A stretch of DNA of 5,356 nucleotides from Spirochaetota bacterium. GTDB lineage: Bacteria > Spirochaetota > Spirochaetia > Treponematales > UBA12059. The position numbers and the translations under genes were made by a program. The notes beneath the pieces are model-generated. The model was given only the letters and a program-made list of their open reading frames with translations. It was not told the DNA's origin and made no database searches. Within the stretch, counting starts at the first letter, position 1, and each line of letters opens with the position of its first letter. The DNA lies in the NCBI GenBank assembly GCA_029565815.1, contig JAKQNL010000308.1, positions 1-5,356 of the forward strand. The letters run 5' to 3'. Below, in pieces: positions 1 to 4,884 of the stretch.

Positions 1-154
1 CGCTGTGTGAATACAGGGCCCTGGCGGTCTGTATGGACAGGTCGTGGGCGCTTGCGTCATGCCCGCGTTCTTTAAGGAAGGCATCCAGGTACCACACCGC
101 AGGGTAGGGCGCGTTGAGCTGGGTAAAGGGCGGCTGGATGCAAATAATCTTCAT
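1..154 (-). CDS. Probable B12-binding-domain radical SAM protein, N-terminal 51 residues only
   Basis: The gene starts at the ATG complementary to 152-154 and runs off the left edge after 51 codons. The visible protein begins MKIICIQPPFTQLNAPYP and continues through a YLDAFLKERGHD segment. An initial hydrophobic strand, a QPP turn, a PYP motif and then a helix ending in RGHD is the usual opening of the cobalamin-binding domain in B12-binding radical SAM enzymes. Such proteins methylate or rearrange diverse substrates. The iron-sulphur CxxxCxxC motif would lie outside the window, so both the class and the substrate are inferred. Only 42 bases separate it from the GH5 gene upstream on the same strand, so read-through is possible, but it has its own promoter-like sequence. 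There is no Shine-Dalgarno sequence before the ATG. The start is well supported because the domain begins at once. Confidence 0.75.
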   Translation of the reverse strand, partial: MKIICIQPPFTQLNAPYPAVWYLDAFLKERGHDASAHDLSIQTARALYSHS

Positions 155-161
155 GGCTTGC

Positions 162-190
162 AGTATAGCCTGCAGGCTGTGCGCCGGCAA
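162..190 (-). promoter_or_regulatory. Probable sigma-70-type promoter of the radical SAM gene, leaderless geometry
   Basis: On the minus strand, TTGCCG (complement of 185-190) is followed after exactly 17 bases by TATACT (complement of 162-167). Seven bases then precede the ATG. With normal spacing, transcription would start at about 154-155, on or next to the A of the start codon, giving a leaderless mRNA. The absence of a Shine-Dalgarno sequence fits this. The 12-base palindrome at 167-178 abuts the -10 box and lies in the spacer. Confidence 0.55.
167..178. repeat. Perfect 12-base palindrome in the promoter spacer
   Basis: AGCCTGCAGGCT reads the same on both strands. It sits between the putative -35 and -10 boxes of the radical SAM gene and shares one base with the -10. 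A regulator binding here would compete with RNA polymerase, but a 12-base palindrome can also occur by chance in G+C-rich DNA. Confidence 0.3.
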
Positions 191-193
191 AGG

Positions 194-212
194 CCGCTAG
201 GGGCGGTAGCGG
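194..212 (-). terminator. Weak hairpin over the GH5 stop codon, possible partial terminator
   Basis: CCGCTA and TAGCGG form a 6-bp stem with a 7-base loop. On the minus strand the hairpin covers the last codons and the TAG stop of the GH5 gene and is followed by CCTTTGCC, a poor U tract. It could attenuate read-through into the radical SAM gene or protect the 3' end of the GH5 mRNA. On the plus strand it is followed by four T's, but I see no plus-strand gene there. Confidence 0.25.
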
Positions 213-1387
213 TTTTGTAGCCACGAAGCCCGCATGAGCCGGTCCAGTTCCGCTGCTCGGGTAAAATCAAAGGCGTTTACCTCATCATAGCCCTTGTATG
301 CGGGTTTCCATTCCCACAGTGCATGGTTCCACCCATAGTCTTCGAAACACTCTAGCATGTCCGAAAGGTAGGCCGCAGCTCCTGGCTGCCAGCGCATTAC
401 CCCATACTCGTTTGCGCATACGGGTATACCCATAGCCTGTGCAGCTGCCTGCGCCTGGCCAAGCATGGATGCTATCCACAATGCGTCTACCTGTTCCGGC
501 TTGCCGTCATCGTCCGCATCGAAGCGGCCCGGATAAACACGCTTACGGAACCATGCTTCAGTTTTACTCTGGTGGGTGTATGCGTGCGGGTCATAGGGGT
601 GCACAGCGAGCACGCACGCGCTAACGGGCGGTGGGGCTAGAATCGATGCCCATTCCGGTGACGCGTAGCCATCCGGCTGGATTAGTATGGGCGTTTCCTG
701 GTCTACCCTGCGTATGGCCAACGCAAGCTTGGGATACCAAGAGCTCCAGTCATAACCGGATCCTGCATACCGGGCTTGGAAGGCGTGCGGGTCCCACTCT
801 TGCACGATATCCGATGCGTTTGGCTCGCACATAAGGTCGTAACCTATGACGGCTTTCTGCTCCCGGTAGCGTCTGGCCGTAAACTCCCACATCGCGGCCC
901 ATGCATCCCGCGCTTGTGGGTCGGTCCATACCCGTTCCTCTAAATATGACTGGTCAAACCAAACGCCAGCTTCGTCCCTCAGTATGCTAAACTCCGACCG
1001 CCCAGGGCCGGTGCGGAATGTTATAGTGACGAATAAGCCAGCTGCATCGGCCATGGCTATCAGCGTGTCCAGGTTGTCCACCGCCGCCCAATCCGGCTGG
1101 TATGGCTCTTGCTCCGTGAACAGGCCTGGCACAGACAGCTGCACCCAGTTTGCTCCGTGGGCTGCCAGGGCGACAAAGTCTTCCATAGCGATAGGCGGGC
1201 CAAAGGGTCCGGGGCCAAGGAAATCCAGCCCGTCCAGTTCCGGATACACGCGGCGTTGCCACAGGTTTGCGCCACGCAGCTGGGTACCTTCGCTCCACAG
1301 GCCCAGTTCCGTGCTCGGCCTAACGGGGCTTGCAAGGAGCGTGGCCGCTGTGGCCAGGAAAAGGACTAGGTACAGTGCTCGTTTCAT
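197..1387 (-). CDS. Secreted glycoside hydrolase, family 5 (cellulase/mannanase-like)
   Basis: This 396-residue protein has a signal peptide (Lys2-Arg3, a hydrophobic stretch to about residue 19, cleavage near ALA/S 18-20) and no lipobox cysteine, so it is probably periplasmic or secreted. The rest looks like one GH5-type (beta/alpha)8 barrel that would hydrolyse beta-linked glycans. RGAN at 38-41 matches the usual early RGxN strand. Glu188 in DLMCEPNA is the likely acid/base, HPY at 263-265 matches the conserved His-x-Tyr, Glu327 in ANEYG is the likely nucleophile, and WEWK at 358-361 supplies the substrate-stacking Trp. Two usual residues differ: Cys187 replaces the Asn before the acid/base, and Gln83 stands where the early Arg often lies. 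An Asp-rich loop at 290-301 resembles a calcium site. There is no carbohydrate-binding module. The substrate cannot be told from sequence. The start is fixed by the signal peptide, although no Shine-Dalgarno sequence is usable. Confidence 0.85.
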   Translation of the reverse strand: MKRALYLVLFLATAATLLASPVRPSTELGLWSEGTQLRGANLWQRRVYPELDGLDFLGPGPFGPPIAMEDFVALAAHGANWVQLSVPGLFTEQEPYQPDWAAVDNLDTLIAMADAAGLFVTITFRTGPGRSEFSILRDEAGVWFDQSYLEERVWTDPQARDAWAAMWEFTARRYREQKAVIGYDLMCEPNASDIVQEWDPHAFQARYAGSGYDWSSWYPKLALAIRRVDQETPILIQPDGYASPEWASILAPPPVSACVLAVHPYDPHAYTHQSKTEAWFRKRVYPGRFDADDDGKPEQVDALWIASMLGQAQAAAQAMGIPVCANEYGVMRWQPGAAAYLSDMLECFEDYGWNHALWEWKPAYKGYDEVNAFDFTRAAELDRLMRASWLQNRYRP

Positions 1388-1393
1388 ACCTGG

Positions 1394-1399
1394 AGTATA
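1394..1399 (-). promoter_or_regulatory. Candidate -10 box of the GH5 gene
   Basis: TATACT (complement of 1394-1399) lies six bases before the ATG and is preceded by AGC. The expected start of transcription falls at about 1387-1388, on the start codon. The -35 is weak: the best match is TTAATC (complement of 1419-1424), 19 bases away. The only AGG upstream is one base from the ATG, too close to act as a Shine-Dalgarno sequence. The arrangement repeats that of the radical SAM gene. Confidence 0.4.
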
Positions 1400-1459
1400 G
1401 CTCGCAGAGGCTGTTTTCGATTAACGTGCAGAATAATTGTGCCACGTGCGCGGTCGGCC

Positions 1460-1488
1460 TTGACGTTTTCGCGCAATTCCGGTATAAA
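1460..1488 (+). promoter_or_regulatory. Strong sigma-70-type promoter of the tRNA-Phe gene
   Basis: TTGACG (1460-1465) and TATAAA (1483-1488) are separated by exactly 17 bases, each matching the consensus at five of six positions. Transcription would start at about 1495, giving a leader of some six bases before the mature tRNA. The stretch GCGCGTACCGA between the -10 and the tRNA is G+C-rich, like the discriminators of growth-rate-controlled stable-RNA promoters, but control of that kind is inference. Confidence 0.8.
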
Positions 1489-1500
1489 AGCGCGTACCGA

Positions 1501-1573
1501 GCCGCTGTAGCTCAGTTGGTAGAGCAGTGGACTGAAAATCCACGTGTCGTCAGTTCAATTCTGACCGGTGGCA
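1501..1573 (+). tRNA. tRNA-Phe (anticodon GAA)
   Basis: A complete 73-base cloverleaf can be folded by hand. The acceptor stem is GCCGCTG with CGGTGGC (seven pairs, two of them G-U). The D arm is GCTC/GAGC with loop AGTTGGTA. The anticodon stem is GTGGA/TCCAC with loop CTGAAAA, giving anticodon GAA at 1534-1536. The variable loop is GTGTC, and the T arm is GTCAG/CTGAC with loop TTCAATT. The discriminator base is A1573. The 3' CCA is not encoded (AAG follows), so a CCA-adding enzyme is required. It is transcribed alone, between its own promoter and terminator. Confidence 0.97.
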
Positions 1574-1604
1574 AAGGCCGTTCCCCAGGGAGCGGCCTTT
1601 TTTT
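1573..1604 (+). terminator. Intrinsic terminator of tRNA-Phe
   Basis: AAAGGCCG (1573-1580) pairs with CGGCCTTT (1593-1600). A T-G wobble (1581/1592) and TCC with GGA extend this to a 12-bp stem closed by a CCAG tetraloop. A run of seven T's spans 1598-1604. The stem begins on the tRNA discriminator base, so the primary transcript has almost no spacer between the tRNA and the hairpin. Confidence 0.9.
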
Positions 1605-1651
1605 ATCTCTTGTTGCCTTTCATCCCAAAGCTTCGTAACACTAGTCTTCCC

Positions 1652-1679
1652 TTGCCCCGCGTGGTGATGCTACTATAGG
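1652..1679 (+). promoter_or_regulatory. Candidate galE promoter
   Basis: TTGCCC (1652-1657) and TATAGG (1674-1679) lie 16 bases apart in the gap between the tRNA terminator and galE. A start near 1686 would leave a leader of about 40 bases. Both boxes are imperfect, but no better pair is visible in 1605-1725, and the tRNA terminator means galE needs its own promoter. Confidence 0.35.
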
Positions 1680-1692
1680 TATGTAGCGTTTA

Positions 1693-1704
1693 GCATGCGC
1701 ATGC
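1693..1704. repeat. 12-base palindrome in the galE leader
   Basis: GCATGCGCATGC is self-complementary and is made of two copies of GCATGC. It lies just downstream of the proposed transcription start and nine bases before the galE Shine-Dalgarno core, where a bound repressor could block elongation. It may be an operator or chance. Confidence 0.3.
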
Positions 1705-1725
1705 AAACAAAAAGGAGCGGCACCC

Positions 1726-2688
1726 ATGAAAGTTCTCGTTATAGGCGGAGCCGGTTATATCGGCAGTCATGTCGCGCTTTCCCTTATGGATGCCGGCCAC
1801 CAGGTTGCAGCATTTGACAACCTTTCCAGCGGCCTTAGGCAAAATATCTTCCCCGGAGAACGGCTCATAGAGGGCGACATCATGGATCCGGTGTCCCTCA
1901 AGTCCGCCCTGTCCGAGGGCTGGGACGCAGCGATACACATGGCTGCGTTCAAGGCAGCCGGAGAATCCATGCTCGATCCGGGCAAGTATGCTCGGAACAA
2001 TATTTCCGGCACGGTGAACATACTCAATGCCCTTACCGAGGCCGAGGTAAAGATGCTGGTGTTCTCCAGTTCGGCGGCGGTGTACGGCGAGCCCCGCTAT
2101 CTGCCCATAGACGAAAAACATCCTACCGAACCGGAAAATTTTTACGGTTTTACCAAATTGGAAATAGAGCGTATCCTTGCTTGGTACGACAAGCTCAAGG
2201 GCCTCAAGTTCGCAGCCTTGCGATACTTTAACGCTGCCGGCTACGACGTGCAGGGTAGGGCGCGGGGCCTGGAGCGCAATCCGGCAAACCTATTGCCCGT
2301 TATCATGGAAGCAGCCGCCGGCAAGCGGGCGGAGGTTCAGGTGTTTGGCACCGACTACGACACCACGGACGGCACCGGCGTGCGCGACTATGTGCATGTA
2401 AACGATCTGGCAAACGCCCACGTGCTTGCCCTGGAATACCTGGGCCGTGAGGGCAAGAGCCTTACGGTCAACCTTGGTTCGGAAGAAGGCTTGTCCGTGC
2501 TACAGATACTGGAATGCGCCCGCAGGATAAGCGGCAAGAGCATTCCGGCCCGCATGGTGGCGCGGCGCCCGGGCGATCCGGCTAAACTTGTGGCTAGCTC
2601 GGCCTATGCAAAACAGGTGCTTGGTTGGCAAGCCCGTCATTCGGATGTAGAAACGTTGGTGCAGACCAGCTGGAAAGCCTATAGCTAA
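1726..2688 (+). CDS. galE: UDP-glucose 4-epimerase
   Basis: This 320-residue short-chain dehydrogenase-type epimerase interconverts UDP-glucose and UDP-galactose in the cytoplasm, serving the Leloir pathway and the supply of galactose to surface glycans. The NAD-binding GGAGYIG loop lies at residues 7-13 and the ribose-binding Asp at 31 in DNLSSG. HMAAFKAAGES at 71-81 is the usual GalE signature. The catalytic Ser is Ser116 in SSSAAVYG, with Tyr140 and Lys144 forming the YxxxK pair. The C-terminal substrate-binding part has RYFNAAG (167-172), GTGVRDYVHVNDLA (216-229) and RRPGDPA (280-286). The length is slightly below that of the E. coli enzyme (338), with no missing block. AGGAG at 1713-1717 lies eight bases before the ATG. 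The M20 hydrolase follows after 21 bases. No galK or galT is present in the window. Whether it also acts on UDP-GlcNAc cannot be decided here. Confidence 0.95.
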   Translation: MKVLVIGGAGYIGSHVALSLMDAGHQVAAFDNLSSGLRQNIFPGERLIEGDIMDPVSLKSALSEGWDAAIHMAAFKAAGESMLDPGKYARNNISGTVNILNALTEAEVKMLVFSSSAAVYGEPRYLPIDEKHPTEPENFYGFTKLEIERILAWYDKLKGLKFAALRYFNAAGYDVQGRARGLERNPANLLPVIMEAAAGKRAEVQVFGTDYDTTDGTGVRDYVHVNDLANAHVLALEYLGREGKSLTVNLGSEEGLSVLQILECARRISGKSIPARMVARRPGDPAKLVASSAYAKQVLGWQARHSDVETLVQTSWKAYS

Positions 2689-2698
2689 TTTCAATTTC

Positions 2699-2704
2699 GG
2701 AGGT
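2699..2704 (+). promoter_or_regulatory. Shine-Dalgarno sequence deciding the M20 start
   Basis: GGAGGT lies five bases before the ATG at 2710. Another ATG at 2706 is only one base away and reaches a stop after three codons, so 2710 is the real start. Confidence 0.85.
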
Positions 2705-2709
2705 TATGG

Positions 2710-3936
2710 ATGAATAATGCTGCATTTGAATACTTGGACAAATCGGTAGCCACGGTTATCGAGCTGGAAGAAATGCTTACGGCCATCGTAGCCCTTGCTC
2801 CTGAATCCGGCGGAGACGGCGAATGGAAAAAAGCCGAAGCCCTGGAAGCTTGGTTGCGCAAAAAAGGCCTGACCGACATAGAGCACTACGACGCTCCAGA
2901 TCCGCGCGTAAGCGTCGGCAAGCGGCCGAACCTCGTGGTAACCGTAAAAGGCAAAAACCCCGGCAAGCGCCTGTGGATCATGGCGCACACGGACGTGGTG
3001 CCCGCCGGCGACCTTTCCATGTGGAAAACCGATCCGTATAAAGCAGTCGTCAAGGACGGGAAAATTTACGGCCGCGGCGTTGAGGACAACCAGCAAGGCT
3101 TGGTATCCGGCGTCGTAGCGGCATTGTCCTTAGTGGACAACCACATCATACCGGAGCACGACGTTAAGCTCCTTATCGTTGCCGATGAGGAATATGGTTC
3201 CGCCTTCGGTATCCAGTGGCTTTTGACCAATACCAAGCTCTTTCAGGAAGATGACCTCATCATCATACCGGACGGCGGCAAGGCTGACGGTTCCGAAATC
3301 GAGACCGCCGAGAAAAACATATGCTGGCTTAAAGTGCACACCAAGGGCAAGCAGTGCCACGCAAGCATTCCGGACGAAGGCGCGAACGCGTTTTTGGCAA
3401 ACTGCGACCTTGCCCTGCGCCTGAACCGCCTGGAGACCGAGGTGTTCACCGACCGCAATCCCATTTTTACCCCGGAGCGTTCCACCATCACCCCGACGCG
3501 CAAGGACGCAAACGTTCCGAACATAAACACGGTGCCCGGCGACGACGTGTTCTACCTGGACATGCGTGTGCTGCCCCAGTACCCGGTTGCCCGGGTGGTT
3601 GCGGAGTGCCGTAAGGTTATGGACCAGGTACAAAAGCAGTACGGCGTAACCATGGTTGAGGAAGTGGTGCAAAGCAACGAAAGCCCTGCAACGCCGGTGA
3701 ACGCTCCGGTGGTCGGATTGCTAAAACAGGCTGTTAAGGAAGTGTACGGTGTGGAAGGCAAGGCTGTTGGCATAGGCGGCGGTACTGTCGGCGCATACCT
3801 GCGTTCTGCCGGTTATCCATGCGTGGTGTGGAGCAGGCAGGATGAAACCATGCACGCTCCAAATGAATATACCATTATAGACAACATTGTGGGCGACGCG
3901 AAAGTGTTTGCCCGCATCATGATGACGGCGCGCTAA
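2710..3936 (+). CDS. M20-family metallo-hydrolase (DapE/ArgE/carboxypeptidase-like)
   Basis: This 408-residue cytoplasmic protein has no signal peptide and all the expected residues of a two-metal M20 peptidase. His93 and Asp95 lie in MAHTDVVPAGD and the bridging Asp126 in GRGVEDNQQG. Glu160 (general base) and Glu161 lie in ADEEYGS, Asp188 in IPDGG, and His382 in ETMHAPNEY. The lid/dimerisation domain spans roughly 205-320 and carries the conserved His217 in KGKQCHAS. Such enzymes cleave amide bonds in dipeptides, N-acyl amino acids or N-succinyl-diaminopimelate. As I recall, the closest family is the one long labelled 'diaminopimelate aminotransferase' in databases (PRK13983-type). That label does not fit a zinc hydrolase fold without a PLP lysine motif and should not be copied. 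The substrate is unknown. It is very probably cotranscribed with galE and ends at the terminator 30 bases downstream. Confidence 0.92.
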   Translation: MNNAAFEYLDKSVATVIELEEMLTAIVALAPESGGDGEWKKAEALEAWLRKKGLTDIEHYDAPDPRVSVGKRPNLVVTVKGKNPGKRLWIMAHTDVVPAGDLSMWKTDPYKAVVKDGKIYGRGVEDNQQGLVSGVVAALSLVDNHIIPEHDVKLLIVADEEYGSAFGIQWLLTNTKLFQEDDLIIIPDGGKADGSEIETAEKNICWLKVHTKGKQCHASIPDEGANAFLANCDLALRLNRLETEVFTDRNPIFTPERSTITPTRKDANVPNINTVPGDDVFYLDMRVLPQYPVARVVAECRKVMDQVQKQYGVTMVEEVVQSNESPATPVNAPVVGLLKQAVKEVYGVEGKAVGIGGGTVGAYLRSAGYPCVVWSRQDETMHAPNEYTIIDNIVGDAKVFARIMMTAR

Positions 3937-3964
3937 GGTTTTATAGCCTGAGTTCGCTACACAG

Positions 3965-3998
3965 CCGTCCGGGCCAGAATGCCCGGGCGGTTTTTTTT
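3965..3998 (+). terminator. Strong intrinsic terminator of the galE-M20 operon
   Basis: CCGTCCGGGC (3965-3974) pairs with GCCCGGGCGG (3981-3990) in a 10-bp stem with one T-G wobble and the loop CAGAAT. Eight T's follow at 3991-3998. The minus-strand genes converge here. Read from that side the hairpin is followed by CTGTGTAGCG with no T tract, so it is a poor intrinsic terminator for them. Confidence 0.93.
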
Positions 3999-4005
3999 AT
4001 CCGGC

Positions 4006-4884
4006 TTACGGTTTTGGTTGTGCGCTCTGGTCCAGGACAAACACAACGCGGCCCGTGCGTATAAGCTCGTGGTTTTCCTCGCTGGCCAGGATGCGCTGGG
4101 CGTCGCGGAAGGAAATGACCGCGTCGGTGCGTAGCGAGCCGAAAACCTGTGTGGGCATGATGCGTAAGGGATCGTTACCCGCCCGTAGCTCAACCACAGG
4201 ATCATCCATGGAATACGCATATGCGACCGGTCCCCAAAAACGCAGGGCGTCCGGGGCCATTAGGTTGCGTTCCAGCACTGCTTCCATACGCTCGTCGTAC
4301 AGCCGTGGATACAGGCAGGGCGTAAACCCGCTGTTTCCGTGCTCGCCGCGCACCGGGAACATGCCTTGTGCGTACACGATGATGCCGGTATACGGGCGGC
4401 TGGGTGTGTAGCCTTCCGCGTCGCGCTGGCTGACAGGAACGCTGTGTCGCACGAACAAGGCAGCCAGTTTGGGCAAGCTCCATTCGTAGACGGCGCTGAT
4501 GGAGCTGCCGTCTTTGGACAGTACGGGCGCGCTTCGGACCCAGGTATCCAGGTATGCGTTGAGGTCCGCAATGCCTAAGCTTCCGTCTGTAAGCGCATCG
4601 TTGACGCTACGGTATGAGTCCAGGTTGATGTGTAGGACGGTTTGCATGGCTAGGGACGGTGCAGCCGTATCCAACAGCCGTTCCGCTTCCAGTCGGCCAG
4701 ATGGTAGCCGTATGCCGGCCGCGCCCAGGTCCAATTTTGCTTCCAGTATCACCGTGCCCTTTGGCCAGTCCACGCGGGAAGAGCTTATGTATGCGCTTGT
4801 GGCGGAGCCCGGTAGAAGCGCGACAGCCGCGAGGGCGGCCAGCGCAAGTCCGAGCCGGGCTTTATGTCCCTTAGCTTTCATCAT
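4006..4884 (-). CDS. Conserved-type exported protein, LPP20-like C-terminal half, function unknown
   Basis: I cannot name this 292-residue protein. It begins with a basic stretch (Lys3 to Arg10) and a hydrophobic helix at about 11-24, ending in GSATSA/Y, so signal-peptidase cleavage near residue 31 is likely. There is no lipobox Cys. The mature part starts with a short strand-rich segment (SRVDWPKGTVILEAKLDL). From about 164 it shows PYTGIIV, FTPCLYPRLYDE (187-198), GPVAYAYS (218-225), a GNDPLRI segment (236-242), DAVISFRDAQRILA (254-267) and a final GRVVFVLD (278-285). I recall this order from spirochaete and deltaproteobacterial hypothetical proteins related to the LPP20/FlgP group, which are envelope-associated. 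That link is from memory. Its ATG overlaps the TGA of the LysM gene as ATGA, so translational coupling is likely. A second ATG follows at once (Met1-Met2), so the exact start may differ by one codon. Confidence 0.8.
   Translation of the reverse strand: MMKAKGHKARLGLALAALAAVALLPGSATSAYISSSRVDWPKGTVILEAKLDLGAAGIRLPSGRLEAERLLDTAAPSLAMQTVLHINLDSYRSVNDALTDGSLGIADLNAYLDTWVRSAPVLSKDGSSISAVYEWSLPKLAALFVRHSVPVSQRDAEGYTPSRPYTGIIVYAQGMFPVRGEHGNSGFTPCLYPRLYDERMEAVLERNLMAPDALRFWGPVAYAYSMDDPVVELRAGNDPLRIMPTQVFGSLRTDAVISFRDAQRILASEENHELIRTGRVVFVLDQSAQPKP
4881..4884 (-). other. ATGA stop-start overlap
   Basis: The TGA of the LysM gene (complement of 4881-4883) overlaps the ATG of the 292-residue protein (complement of 4882-4884). 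Only GGA directly before the ATG resembles a ribosome-binding site, so the downstream gene probably relies on ribosomes finishing the upstream one. Confidence 0.85.

Noticed and set aside
984..1400. 138-codon open frame on the plus strand opposite the GH5 gene
   Set aside because: It is a low-complexity Arg/Ser/Pro-rich translation with no recognisable motif. It lies wholly antisense to a gene with clear catalytic motifs, so it is a shadow of G+C-rich codon use.
1501..1573. tRNA-Phe as an integration site for a mobile element
   Set aside because: No integrase gene is present and I see no repeat of the tRNA 3' end elsewhere in the window. The flanking genes look like ordinary chromosomal genes.
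1330..1638. 102-codon plus-strand frame running through the tRNA
   Set aside because: It overlaps the start of the GH5 gene, the tRNA promoter, the tRNA-Phe gene and its terminator, and has no ribosome-binding site.
1690..2121. 143-codon minus-strand frame antisense to the galE start
   Set aside because: galE is unmistakable on the other strand. The antisense translation shows no family motif.
3130..3672. 180-codon minus-strand frame antisense to the M20 gene
   Set aside because: It lies entirely within the M20 coding region, whose metal ligands are all in place. The His/Val-rich translation is typical of a complementary-strand shadow.
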